Shown here: positions 47,001-55,003 of the stretch, piece by piece | Position numbering within the stretch: the stretch's first letter is position 1 | How the letters are laid out: each line of letters opens with the position of its first letter | Origin: Bacillota bacterium | Lineage (GTDB): Bacteria > Bacillota > Bacilli > Paenibacillales > NBRC-103111 | Assembly: GCA_023386955.1 (NCBI GenBank) | Contig: JAEWIS010000030.1 | Location: forward strand, 104,495-168,494 | Direction of reading: 5' to 3' | DNA length: 64,000 nt | Position numbers and translations under genes: made by a program | The notes under the pieces: model-generated | What the model was told of the DNA's origin: nothing | The model's database searches: none | The model's input: only the letters and a program-made list of their open reading frames with translations

Positions 47001-48302
47001 GCTCTGAACACCTTTGTAGCCGGTACCTATACCATCCATTACAATGTGCAGGATGCGGCAGGCAACGCGGCGGAGGAAATGACCCGGGAGGTCATTGTCT
47101 ACGCAGCTGTTGTTGACTCCGGTGGCGAAAACAATACGGACACCGTGACAGCACCAGTGCCTGCACCCGAGGTTCCGGTAAACACTCAACAGGTGGATCT
47201 GGATGATTTGAAGACAGATGGACAAGGAACCTATTCCGTTCAATGGAATATGGAAGCAGAAGCACTGCTGCTTCCGGCGCAGCTGGCCAACACCGTGGGA
47301 GCCGGCGAAATTCTGAAGCTGGTGAAGGAGCAGACGGTCCTAACACTCAGCGGGCAAACCCTGCAGAAGCTGCTGGCGCAAGCCGCAGAAGGGCAGGAGG
47401 CTCGAGTCAAGATTACGGCTGTGACCGGCGATTCCCGTTCCCTGAATCAGGCCATGGAGGCCGCAGCCCTGCCAGCGCGTGTGCAATGGAAAGCGGCCGG
47501 CGGGTTGTACAGCATCCGGCTGGAAGCAGTAGCTGCCAACGGTGAAGCATTCGCCATTGCCCCTGCGTTATCCAATGAGACGGTTCAGCTGTCCCTCCCA
47601 ACCGACCCTGCTGCCGACTCGGAATTGTTGGGAATGTATGGGATCGGGGCAGACGGCAAAGCGGTTTATCTGGGAGGCCAATGGAAGAACGGTGAATTAA
47701 CGGCCACCGTCCCGCTCTCCGGCCAATACGCTGTTCTGGCGTATGAACGCAGCTTCTCGGACGTGGACAGCAGCCACTGGGCCAAAACCGTCATCACACG
47801 GATGGCAGCGAAGCATGTGATTAACGGTGTGGATGATACCCGATTCGAGCCGCAGGGCTCGGTTACACGGGCTGAATTTGCCGCTATGCTGGTACGCCTT
47901 CTGGCCATCCAGCCTGCAGGCGGGAAGACCGCGGCTGCATTCTCCGACGTGCCGCAGGATGCCTGGTACGCCGATGCAGTAGCTGCTGCTGCACAGGCCG
48001 GGCTGGTAACCGGACGCAGTGCCGGCGGCTTCGAGCCGGATGGAACCATAACCCGGCAAGAAATGGCAGTGATGCTTATCCGGGCATTGGAATGGAAAAC
48101 CGGACGGAAGCCCGCAAGCCAGCCGGACATCAGCTTCACGGATTCCTCCCAAATCGGTGACTGGGCCAAGGACGCCGTATCCGCTGCTGGTGCGGCAGGG
48201 CTGCTCCAGGGCCGGGAAAATGGACAGTTTGCTCCTCAGGAGCAGCTGACCCGGGCCGAAAGTGTGCAGGTACTATACAACTTGCTTAAGAATGTAGAGT
48301 AA
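38073..48302 (+). CDS. Giant SLH-anchored GH59 + GH43 (exo-beta-1,3-galactanase-like) enzyme
   Basis: 3,409 residues. Order: Sec signal peptide (1-37); Ig-like plus malectin-like pair 1 (about 40-330); GH59 galactocerebrosidase-type module (about 335-1070: TIM barrel then lectin-like domain ending FDNLVVEK) with acid/base Glu484 (YINEHAPD) and nucleophile Glu577 (IWNSEAQA); beta-sandwich and FIVAR-like helices (1075-1285); Ig/malectin pair 2 (1290-1530) and pair 3 (1645-1910); GH43 module resembling subfamily 24 exo-beta-1,3-galactanases (1915-2390), with Asp2201 (ARDMTVF), Glu2259 (SREAPAVF) and Gln2326 (YRTQSTAV); pair 4 (2395-2640); four DUF5011-like Ig domains (2645-3010); a beta-rich region; three SLH repeats (3228-3409). 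GH59 and GH43_24 both act on beta-galactosides, so surface attack on beta-galactan or arabinogalactan-protein glycans is the best reading; the substrate is inferred. It sits downstream of a sugar ABC operon and a repeat array. Confidence 0.9.
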   Translation: MKKKQTLGSRLCALAMVAVLLAGLFQSVLPPQKASAAAPETVYAAAYTGATSTAGTSLPTAIELGGVQSAVTWFIGADTFAIPYDIATVTGTAANGTTVMANVVVLPPQSSPLVYFVDSGTGPDWANPPLGTDKKPVIRSLFYEAVTQLIGVHLANEVSDQIFNMTGEPNNTWGAVVGLRANSTRTDPLQSPDGAAAGDSTDLYRIGLRTGNNSISYKLTLAPGKYTLTSGFFDWYGTRSRETKPRIDYTDTSGTVKTLQLDQYNTNATTQISSEFTLPADANASVPVTLTYANVSGEAPILSWFSVAQGGIKTMIEDARKAAASMVKVLLDGNDIKADNVNGLTFKGFGVLSANSTSALLMDYKAEHPDKYTELLQVLFGGEHPLMSHVKIEMGNDRNNSTGPDPATMRTADEPANVTRHPGFQLAADAKAVNPNVKVSILRWSAPAWADNNDKIYTWYKNTLLAAYREYGYMADYVNPYINEHAPDLNWTREYVAKVRNDAEGFLNAEEKTLYNRMEMVISDEVGIGSFGGSLVSDATLRDVISVAGYHYNTDDDSAGNFKKLAEQYDLEIWNSEAQATFSNSAFRPHNKVKDPSAAGTGIGGTGSALEMGNTIIKGFVNSRRTHFIYQPAIGSFYEGGQYSFKELVSARDPWSGWIHYDAGLAVLQHFNWFMKAGWENETNTAGIWRAVPQASYTGATGTNPVSGRNGTPSYMTMAAPDKSNFSTVIVNDSEYERTYKLQTVNMAFSAGKPPLEVWETRAAEAGEAFNSRYMQYLGEAAADGAGVYTVKVKPYSVVTVTSLDNDSNPAYRKALPVEGERTVLDTDATGAGQNTSDNILYADNFDYTSRTVPVIGAGGLVTGSQSYVDSRGGPKGAIPRYTHDRNGAFEAYLDETTGNYVLRQQLDRSSMGLGGTWNNGEPVTAIGDNRWMNYRASVDVSFENNSIQGGANYAAIGARYQGGGSSHSITGTPYVLKFWFDGGWQLLVNNVQVANGNAASGEGGVRIEGFNTAHNAWHKLAIEAAGSKITAYLDGVKLATYTDPSPKLSGRVDLASGYYFTRFDNLVVEKLDGYEPYYTELLDNLEMTDLAPVPQQKLVYSGSWNHTNGQGMYIYQRSISASQGTGAALSYTFTGTGLDLLGPNDGTAKLEVTVDGLTVAKAAPTLASKELYQTYSLRGLKYGPHTVEVKVVSGNLSVDAVAVVPGLTHGAPDTTALQTASTSAQAVTRQPEFTEADWQRFEALRAEAGEALADPAAYRLDQEGAEQLAARLTAAEQQLYMGDIISLATPFYAATYTGTAPALPQTVEAKHQDGTTSMVKVDWKLQDTAFATPYETVSVKGTYGNLETTAYVEVVPPGLVYFVDTGVTVDGDTPPYTLIKSLVGETLLNNKADQPSTGDSVWGHTPANSNYQMKGLGGAVVATDKGQTGVYGSNTRNNPLGYVFPLTAGKYTITSFHRDWWSNTNRTMDISLSYMDAQGATVTEPVRTGLVAGSGGVSVSHSFTLPVDGTVKLSINNTYSGNQASLVSYVAVAKRVPSPADVQAVQEAKSILEGAAYTVERTAANTEEDVRTWLRQTMSGLPGFAATGVTAGEIAFTSFQAASGTAPGSFSFTVALSKGEAEASAAANGVIKAPVVDTSRTTQAYAAYAGTLPQLPQLVRLADGGPEYPVTRWTTDGSTLVTAADFDTPFETIPVSGAYNDGSGDKQFQAYVEVIPPGLKYFIDAGASAPVIYEAVSKLAVGTLLNGSANQLYSEGSGSGWGYTALSSTGAVKPIINKSAQPDLDKHATGIMIDGGDPLSTLTYRLGGLEGGKSYRFTSYHRLWWDNEMPLKIAVEYSLNGKTVSQLVNRLHLDHAGHSQRVEYSLNLPVGASDVRYVLTNVGSYTAGPGAGKTNKNAAISWLAVEELAAPAQPSVYTSLGGVAGENTDVWLDTKGAPIQAHGGQVTWVEHITWNGNEPSYTAAPTQGDGAWLWVGEDKTYGGRPIGGIRTYVSKDLYNWVDMGVALYPHRMFPMEKTADGTGVQLSNTRLAELKARAMAAPGAGQNELGQPLTQADIDGARDFLQAYVDRSAHPNYSRSADAGFDYASAVYDDASLKLAFDRTYAYYTIMERPKMLYNEQTGKYVIVYHADGPTDARILEQFDTLVSDPMYNTGISRYSRAQMGFAVSDTPFGPFKLVNAQKMNYIEGYYDSNKGMARDMTVFQDDDGKAYAIYSSEENKYTYVSLLNETYTAPAQDGTSGFGETFTARVFPDASREAPAVFKYDGYYYFITSGTTGWDPNPSIAYRANHIFGNTEDGGKTFTPYTKLGNPFPNDSSNTSYRTQSTAVIPYDAENGLFIYMGDRWIQRALETSGYAWVPLRITSNGTQIEGQTLSNWTLDVLDGYSPLKVLTTINNTFRLGEALELPLTLDVQKGKTVYRDISVIWDAASLEAARLTVGAAAVKGTLGGILAGSRVDVKVTVALPDNLQYFVNPASGDVPQYTQLMEAYKTSTGKVLRHEAAEQMYDPAAGKTWGYSGNNSTLRVNTADIFQSLRYVNSSSERNLTYKFDLEKGDYTVYMGFYDPWFSSSQSKRAANTVINGVTVESGRIINASYAVAEHKGIVMNEDGTMEIMVAPANSGSNTDVQLSWIMITQTPGADAVKPVITLLGEDPAYVNQGAVYTDAGATALDNRDGNITDRISTTYSWNGLPAAGVSTVTEATYKVHYNVSDTAGNLAAEVTRTVVVKAPPTEPDTMKPQITLLGHELVTLGVGWEYTDAGAIAMDDRDGDITERIITSYSWNGLPAAEVSTVTEATYTVHYNVSDLAGNRANEVTRTVVVATYGGPDVVKPVITLFGDATITLENGAVYLDPGALAADDRDGNITDRLVTTISFEGKPVTAVNTLAAGTYTIHYNVQDAAGNAAEEKTREVIVKTPPILPDKVKPVIILNGNKTVYAGHGSGYQDEGAAATDDRDGNITERIVTTITFGGKPVSALNTFVAGTYTIHYNVQDAAGNAAEEMTREVIVYAAVVDSGGENNTDTVTAPVPAPEVPVNTQQVDLDDLKTDGQGTYSVQWNMEAEALLLPAQLANTVGAGEILKLVKEQTVLTLSGQTLQKLLAQAAEGQEARVKITAVTGDSRSLNQAMEAAALPARVQWKAAGGLYSIRLEAVAANGEAFAIAPALSNETVQLSLPTDPAADSELLGMYGIGADGKAVYLGGQWKNGELTATVPLSGQYAVLAYERSFSDVDSSHWAKTVITRMAAKHVINGVDDTRFEPQGSVTRAEFAAMLVRLLAIQPAGGKTAAAFSDVPQDAWYADAVAAAAQAGLVTGRSAGGFEPDGTITRQEMAVMLIRALEWKTGRKPASQPDISFTDSSQIGDWAKDAVSAAGAAGLLQGRENGQFAPQEQLTRAESVQVLYNLLKNVE
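46677..47100 (+). repeat. Near-identical DNA segments within DUF5011-like repeats 3 and 4
   Basis: About 140 bp at 46677-46818 and 46949-47100 are almost the same (shared runs around ACCATCCATTACAATGTGCA and GCAACGCGGCGGAGGA), far closer than repeats 1 and 2 are to them. This indicates recent duplication or gene conversion inside the gene. Confidence 0.75.
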
Positions 48303-48316
48303 TTCAATTGCTGCAA

Positions 48317-48362
48317 ACAAAAGAGGAAGCGCGGCGCAATCTGCTGCGCTTCTTTTGTTTTG
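48317..48362 (+). terminator. Terminator of the giant enzyme gene
   Basis: ACAAAAGAGGAAGCGC pairs with GCGCTTCTTTTGT (two-base bulge), followed by TTTTG. Confidence 0.75.
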
Positions 48363-48639
48363 CCGAAAGCTAATCCGCTGTTTATACTCCGTCATTCTTA
48401 CCATTTTAAAGTAAAACAGGCATACGTTGGAGCATGCGGTGGGGTTCGGACATAGCATATCGTGTTTAGTCGGTTCCGGCTCGTCCGGTTCAATACTCGC
48501 AGGGGGACGGGACTGCTATCCAAGAGTTGAGATCTAAAGAACTCATTCATAGCCTGGAGGAGGAATGTGCCGGGTTTAATATGCCTAAGCCGGAGGGCAG
48601 CAAGGTTCAAAATTTATTTTGGAAGAGGAGTTGTGTCGG
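48363..48639 (+). other. Upstream region of the collagen-like array, no gene seen
   Basis: 277 bases without a supported ORF. At about 48556 a ribosome-site-like GGAGGAGGA is followed by ATGTGCCGG and an early stop. This resembles the GGAGTTGTGCCGGATG start regions of the collagen genes and may be a remnant. Promoters of this array are probably stage-specific and I could not identify one. Confidence 0.35.
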
Positions 48640-49884
48640 ATGCCTTTATTTACTCCAATTCTATTGGGGACCCCCGGAGCAGAAGTCCGATTGATTGCGA
48701 CTGTGGCGCCTGCGGAAAGCCAGCCGCTGTCACAAATTCATTTTAATGTCCCTGTTCGGTTCAGACTGCAGAATACAGGCAGCTATTTGCTTATTTTAGG
48801 ACTGGAGCTTTGGCGGAATGGTCAAGTTCTAAAATCTGTAACAGAGCCGTATGTAGGGTCGGGTAATGCAGGTGAGGTAGTTTCAGGCAATATTCATTTC
48901 TATATTTCGGAGGTTTTATCTGCAGAGATACATTTGTATGAACTGCACCTGAGAGTTCTGGCCTATCAGAACATTCAAGGACATCCGGAAGCCGGTAATC
49001 CGTATACCGCTACTCATCCTGATCTGCAAGAGGACGGTGTTGGTCCGGAGGGTCCGGAGGGTCCCCCAGGTCCACCTGGGGATGAGGGCCCTAAGGGTCC
49101 TACTGGACTGACGGGAGAAACGGGCATTACCGGTTACGGACCCACCGGTGCCACCGGTCCTACAGGCGATACCGGAACAACCGGTCCATTTATTTCTGAC
49201 GAAAGCTATACAGGAATGACTGGCCCTACAGGCACCACTGGTTTTGGCTCTACAGGTCCAACAGGTGCAAGCGGCATCGGTCCAACCGGCCCAACTGGCT
49301 TTGGCCTTACAGGTCCCACCGGCCTCCGCGGCCCAACGGGAGCAACAGGTGAAACCGGACCGGATGCAATTACGGGTCCGGATGGTCCGATGGGAGAAAA
49401 TGGCCCCAGAGGAGCGACAGGGGTTGGATTTACAGGAGTGGGGCAGGGGTTTACCGGGGAGGCTTACACACAGTGGTTGCAGACAATTAGTTTTGATGAT
49501 TGGACCGAAATTGGACGTGTCTCTATTGCCACGATTGGCTCTACACAGCCATTATTAGCATCGGCTGTTATGTTAAAGGGGGGATTCGATTTTTCTTACG
49601 GCTCGGATTTCTTGGCGACAGGCGATTTCACTATTCAATATCGGGTGCTTCGGGATGGAACGCCTATTCAATCCTTTCAATATGAGCATCGAAAAGATGT
49701 AATAGGCTTTAATAACGGGATTACAGTTTGGCTGCCTTTTACCCATTTGGATATCCCTCCTGCTGGTCCAGGACCAGTTGAATACATTTTTCAAGCGAAG
49801 ATGATCACTTCCCCCATTGGGAGTTTTCCAGCTTCCTTAACGCAGGTATTCACTGCCATGAATATTTACACTCCAAGGGACTAG
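48640..49884 (+). CDS. Collagen-like repeat protein 1
   Basis: 414 residues, no classical signal peptide. The N-terminal module (about 1-125) begins [20 protein letters not shown], a pattern shared by its three neighbours. About 135 residues of Gly-X-Y triplets follow ([19 protein letters not shown], then mostly GPTGATG-type, Thr-rich), with short interruptions; then a ~140-residue beta-rich C-terminal domain starting near [12 protein letters not shown]. Such trimeric collagen-like proteins coat spores or cells in Bacillales. ATG at 48640 follows AAGAGGAG nine bases upstream. First of a tandem array of four. Location (exosporium or surface) is inferred. Confidence 0.85.
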   Translation: MPLFTPILLGTPGAEVRLIATVAPAESQPLSQIHFNVPVRFRLQNTGSYLLILGLELWRNGQVLKSVTEPYVGSGNAGEVVSGNIHFYISEVLSAEIHLYELHLRVLAYQNIQGHPEAGNPYTATHPDLQEDGVGPEGPEGPPGPPGDEGPKGPTGLTGETGITGYGPTGATGPTGDTGTTGPFISDESYTGMTGPTGTTGFGSTGPTGASGIGPTGPTGFGLTGPTGLRGPTGATGETGPDAITGPDGPMGENGPRGATGVGFTGVGQGFTGEAYTQWLQTISFDDWTEIGRVSIATIGSTQPLLASAVMLKGGFDFSYGSDFLATGDFTIQYRVLRDGTPIQSFQYEHRKDVIGFNNGITVWLPFTHLDIPPAGPGPVEYIFQAKMITSPIGSFPASLTQVFTAMNIYTPRD

Positions 49885-49921
49885 TGTGAAAACCGTATGG
49901 ATTCAAGAAAAAGCTGTATAG

Positions 49922-51151
<1,230 letters not shown>

Positions 51152-51188
51152 GAAACCAAAAGGACTTTTGTAGGAGGAGCGGTGTTCT

Positions 51189-52418
51189 ATGTCATTTACA
51201 CCTCTAATGCTGGGCAAACCTGGACAGGAGCTTCATCTGGCCATTACGTATAGGGCCGATTATGATCCTCCTGCCACGCTCTTCAGCATACAAGTTCCCT
51301 TGAAGCTGTCCACGATTTCATCAGGATCAGGAATGTTGTATGTAGAGTGGAATATCTGGCGGGGAGATGCACTGATTGCGAAGCAGGTGTCTCCGGTAAC
51401 GGTTTCCGCATCTGCGGGAGAGGAACAGTTATTGTCGCCAGTGATTGATTTCATGGACGATGTGGGGGCGGGAACTCATATATACAACCTAAAGGTGCAT
51501 GTAATTTCGTTCAGTAACATTGCAGCGGAGCCCTTATTAGGGAAGCCTGAAATCAGCGTAAGAATTCCTGCATCGGGTCCATTGGTGGAAGACGGCATAA
51601 CGGGTCCAACAGGTCCGACAGGTCCAACCGGAGCTACGGGAGCCAAAGGGGATGGCGGCGATCCGGGAAATCATGGCCCCACAGGCATAGGACTGCCAGG
51701 CCCCACTGGTGCCACAGGGGCAACAGGAGCTACAGGTCCCACCGGTACGGGCGATGCTGCCAGTGGAACAGGAGCAACAGGAGCCACAGGTCCGACAGGG
51801 TCAACCGGTTATGGGGTAACGGGGCCTACCGGATTTGATGGCATGGGAAATACGGGGCCGACAGGTATGGGGGTTGGCGGACCAACTGGGCTAACAGGGG
51901 AAAGTGGTCCAACAGGGATTACGGGAAGAGGGCCGACTGTATTAGGAGCCACCGGAATGACAGGTTTGACCGGAGGCATTGGGCCACAAGGTGAGGATTA
52001 CTTCCCCATACAATTTGCTGGAAACTATAACTACAATGAACAACCGGCCATTGAGATTCCCGGAACAGGCGAATGGGTCACGATCCAAGCCCTTCCGCAG
52101 ATTTCAGTGGAGCCCGATCAAAAAATTTTCCTGGAATTTCTCTGTGAGATTCGTTGTGAGCTTGATGAAAGCCGTCTTACTGCTCATTATAGATTTTTGG
52201 ATAGTGCATCCAATATAAACGTTCTTCCGGGCAGCATTTTTATAGGTTCTGGAGACGGGCTGTACCGGTATCCAATGTTAATACAATGGGTCGACACAAT
52301 CACAGATTCTTACGACGTCGTTTATTCCTTTCAGATGAACGGAAATATCCCTTTTACTATTCAATTTTGGGACTTCAGGGCCACCGTACTGGATAAACCA
52401 AGGTGGTTTGAAGGGTAA
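51189..52418 (+). CDS. Collagen-like repeat protein 3
   Basis: 409 residues: N-terminal module [20 protein letters not shown] (~135 residues), Gly-X-Y tract of roughly 130 residues ([19 protein letters not shown]...), and a C-terminal beta domain ([20 protein letters not shown]) that is clearly homologous to that of the fourth protein ([16 protein letters not shown] versus WVDSVTEPSYGAYAFQ). AGGAGGAG precedes the ATG. A terminator follows, so proteins 1-3 may form one transcript. Confidence 0.85.
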   Translation: MSFTPLMLGKPGQELHLAITYRADYDPPATLFSIQVPLKLSTISSGSGMLYVEWNIWRGDALIAKQVSPVTVSASAGEEQLLSPVIDFMDDVGAGTHIYNLKVHVISFSNIAAEPLLGKPEISVRIPASGPLVEDGITGPTGPTGPTGATGAKGDGGDPGNHGPTGIGLPGPTGATGATGATGPTGTGDAASGTGATGATGPTGSTGYGVTGPTGFDGMGNTGPTGMGVGGPTGLTGESGPTGITGRGPTVLGATGMTGLTGGIGPQGEDYFPIQFAGNYNYNEQPAIEIPGTGEWVTIQALPQISVEPDQKIFLEFLCEIRCELDESRLTAHYRFLDSASNINVLPGSIFIGSGDGLYRYPMLIQWVDTITDSYDVVYSFQMNGNIPFTIQFWDFRATVLDKPRWFEG

Positions 52419-52434
52419 CTAACAGACCTCAACA

Positions 52435-52480
52435 AAACAGAAAGAAGCGGCAGCTTAACTCGCTGCTCTTCTTCTGTTTT
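52435..52480 (+). terminator. Terminator after collagen-like gene 3
   Basis: AACAGAAAGAAG..GCAGC pairs with GCTGC..CTTCTTCTGTT (small bulges), then TTTT. Confidence 0.7.
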
Positions 52481-52514
52481 ATACGCTGTTCGAGGAGTTG
52501 AAAATCCTTAAGCC

Positions 52515-52607
52515 CATTTCATATCCACACAGTCCATTTCGGGCTATATACAGGTGCAACGGAAACCACAACACACATATACTGGTACTCGAACGGATTA
52601 CGTGGAG
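52515..52607 (+). pseudogene. Remnant of a collagen-protein C-terminal domain
   Basis: Translation in one frame gives GYIQVQRKPQHTYTGTRTDY, matching [20 protein letters not shown] of collagen-like protein 2 (DNA 50865-50935). Similarity fades within a few codons on both sides and no start or full ORF exists. It is best read as the trace of a deleted fifth paralog, lost by recombination between repeats. Confidence 0.7.
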
Positions 52608-52636
52608 ACTATGTGCTGTAGGAGGAGCGGAAGGTT

Positions 52637-53539
52637 ATGTCGTTTATACCCATTGTCCTGGGGAGTCCGGGTCCAACAGTTCAACTGGCCGCAACGGTGG
52701 TAACAGACTTCGATCAACCAGACACGCTGTTCAGGTTCCTCATTCCCTTGAAGGTGTCCACTTGTTTTCCGGGAACAGGGTCACTGCATATGGAATGGGA
52801 GCTGTCACGTGACGGTGATGTCGTGGCGCAGCAGATATCCCCCGTTGATGTTCATGCTCCCGTCGGGAAAGTCCAGCTGCTGAATGAAAGTATAGATTTT
52901 ATCGATCACATTGAAGCAGGCACACACATTTACAAGGTAAAGGCCAAAATTATTTCTTTTCGAAATATAGCTGCTCATCCTCTTGTGGGAAACCCTCAAG
53001 TCAGTATTGAGGACATTCCCGTAGCGGAGCCGGTGGCACTAGACGGTGCGGGGCGGTTAACGGATGCAACAGGACCCACGGGTCCATCCGGTCCGCCCGG
53101 TCCAAAGGGAAGCAGCTATCATCCCATCCGGGCTGCGGAAAAATTAACCTATCATGTTGAGCCTTCAGTAAAGGTGCCGGCTTATGATGGGACGATCAGA
53201 TGGACTACTGTGCAGACGCATCCTCCCCTTCCGGGTTGGCCGGGTCAAACGGTCTTCCAGGAGGTTCTGATAGGAATCCAATTCGAAGGCGGGCCTGAAA
53301 GAAGGTTTGAAGTGCAATACCGTATTGTCGATCAGTCTACTAATGAAGTCCTTAATTCAGGCAGTCTCAATTGCGGCTGGGGCATTGGGGATAACCAATA
53401 TATGATGATGATGAATTGGGTGGACTCCGTCACGGAACCGTCCTATGGAGCTTATGCATTCCAGGTCCGAAGTACAACGGCAGCCTTTACCGTGCAGCAC
53501 TGGAGCTTCAGGGCTACTGTATTGGAGGAGATGGCCTGA
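52637..53539 (+). CDS. Collagen-like family protein 4, collagen tract nearly lost
   Basis: 300 residues: N-terminal module MSFIPIVLGSPGPTVQLAAT (~135 residues), then only about six Gly-X-Y triplets (GPTGPSGPPGPKG), then a C-terminal beta domain homologous to that of protein 3. It is thus the array member with a contracted stalk. AGGAGGAG lies upstream of the ATG. A perfect terminator follows. Confidence 0.83.
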   Translation: MSFIPIVLGSPGPTVQLAATVVTDFDQPDTLFRFLIPLKVSTCFPGTGSLHMEWELSRDGDVVAQQISPVDVHAPVGKVQLLNESIDFIDHIEAGTHIYKVKAKIISFRNIAAHPLVGNPQVSIEDIPVAEPVALDGAGRLTDATGPTGPSGPPGPKGSSYHPIRAAEKLTYHVEPSVKVPAYDGTIRWTTVQTHPPLPGWPGQTVFQEVLIGIQFEGGPERRFEVQYRIVDQSTNEVLNSGSLNCGWGIGDNQYMMMMNWVDSVTEPSYGAYAFQVRSTTAAFTVQHWSFRATVLEEMA

Positions 53540-53546
53540 AAAGCAA

Positions 53547-53597
53547 CTGCTCTAAGACAACCGATTGGCACCGGAAATCTTAGAGCAGGTTTATTTT
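53547..53597 (+). terminator. Terminator ending the collagen-like array
   Basis: A perfect 11-bp stem CTGCTCTAAGA / TCTTAGAGCAG with a 20-nt loop, then GTTTATTTT. It may also limit antisense entry into the convergent manC gene. Confidence 0.8.
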
Positions 53598-53608
53598 ATA
53601 AACGGCTT

Positions 53609-54970
53609 TCATTCACTACTCCGCACCGCCTCCTCCCAGATGAGAGCAAGCCGCGTGCAATCCTCGCCGTCGAGCTGTTCCCCCAGCCAGGTTTCGATAT
53701 ACTCCATGGCGGTAATAGCCTTGATACTATGTTTGACGCCCGCTGCAATCTCCAGCACATCACCGCTTCCAATCGCCATCACCCGACCATCCATCAGGCA
53801 TTCGCCCACTCCGGACAGTATGGCGCAGATCTCCGTGCGGTGCTGGTGGAAATGATAGCTGGTGTTCGTTCCGGCCAACAGAGTCACCTTGCTGGTCAGG
53901 CTTTCACCTGCTTGGCTGTGACGTGAATAGTCCAGCGTGCGGCGGACGCCCCAACGTTTCTCCTCCATCATCGGCATTCGGTTATTTTTAAGCAGATCCT
54001 TGATTCGGCTGGCCTGCTGCTTGCTGGCGACCAGCACACCGTCGGGACCCGCAGCCACAATCACATTGGAAACGTCGATGACATGGATGGGACAGGGCAG
54101 TTCATTGACCAGATGGGTATTGGTGGAGCTGTTTTCCACTTGCCCCAGGCCGGTGACCTTATTGTTCAAATGCTGAGTGAAGGCATCCCAGTTGCCCAGG
54201 TCATCCCACAGCCCCCCATAGGTGATGGCGGCGCAATTGGCCGTCTGTTCGACGACCTCTTGGTCGAAGCTGCGCTCCGGCAGCTGTCCGTATAAACCCA
54301 ACAGTGCTCCGGCATCAAGAGGAAGGCCATTAGCTAACATTACATCAAGCATGAAGCCCAGTCTAAAAGCAAACACACCGCAGTTCCACAATGCCCCCTG
54401 ACGGATCAGATCTGCCGCCACGGATGCATCCGGCTTCTCCACGAAACGTTCAATCCGGCGGAAGTCCTGATCCTCCAACATAGGGCTGGGCACCATATAG
54501 CCGAACTGGCTGGATGGTCCGGCAGGAGAGGTGCCGATCAATGCCAGATCGGCAGCAGACTGGGCGAGCACTGCGGGGCAGTGCAAGATCGCCTGGAAGA
54601 ATGGCTGCTCGACAAAAGAATCTACCGGCAAGGCCACCACGATCTCCTCCCGGTCTACTTTAAGCCGGGAGTGAAAAAAGGCGGCTGCCAGTGCAATTGC
54701 CGTGAATGTGCCGCGCTTATGCGGCTCCTCCAAAACAGAAAGAGCTCCTTCTGTCTGGCTGCGGGTAATCTCACCCTGGGTGGCATGAGTGACAATATGG
54801 GTGGAGGGGAGCAGACCGGCGGCAGCCAGTTGGCGGGTAATCCGCTGAATCATCGACTCCTTGCTCCCTCCTTCGCCATCAAGCAGCTTCAGGAATGCTT
54901 TGGACCGTATTTCGTTGGACAATGGCCATAATCGTTTGCCGGAACCGCCGGACAACAGTACGATCTGCAT
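53609..54970 (-). CDS. manC: Mannose-1-phosphate guanylyltransferase / phosphomannose isomerase-like
   Basis: 453 residues. Nucleotidyltransferase domain (1-280) with GGSGKRLWPLS and the FVEKPD motif; C-terminal cupin domain (about 345-450: TSYHFHQHRTEICAILSG, IGSGDVLEIAAGVKHSI) typical of type II phosphomannose isomerase fusions. It makes GDP-mannose from mannose 1-phosphate and may also isomerise fructose 6-phosphate. GGGGGAG precedes the ATG. It follows the GT4 gene by 33 bases, forming a two-gene operon that could mannosylate a surface product; the collagen-like proteins next door are candidates (inference). Confidence 0.92.
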   Translation of the reverse strand: MQIVLLSGGSGKRLWPLSNEIRSKAFLKLLDGEGGSKESMIQRITRQLAAAGLLPSTHIVTHATQGEITRSQTEGALSVLEEPHKRGTFTAIALAAAFFHSRLKVDREEIVVALPVDSFVEQPFFQAILHCPAVLAQSAADLALIGTSPAGPSSQFGYMVPSPMLEDQDFRRIERFVEKPDASVAADLIRQGALWNCGVFAFRLGFMLDVMLANGLPLDAGALLGLYGQLPERSFDQEVVEQTANCAAITYGGLWDDLGNWDAFTQHLNNKVTGLGQVENSSTNTHLVNELPCPIHVIDVSNVIVAAGPDGVLVASKQQASRIKDLLKNNRMPMMEEKRWGVRRTLDYSRHSQAGESLTSKVTLLAGTNTSYHFHQHRTEICAILSGVGECLMDGRVMAIGSGDVLEIAAGVKHSIKAITAMEYIETWLGEQLDGEDCTRLALIWEEAVRSSE

Positions 54971-55003
54971 GGTATCTCCCCCTATCCGAGCCTAACCGCA
55001 TCA

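Noticed and set aside
48420..48430. CATACGTTG as a sigma-K-type -10 for the collagen array
   Set aside because: The match to the sporulation consensus is partial and the -35 spacing is one base off; not enough to call.
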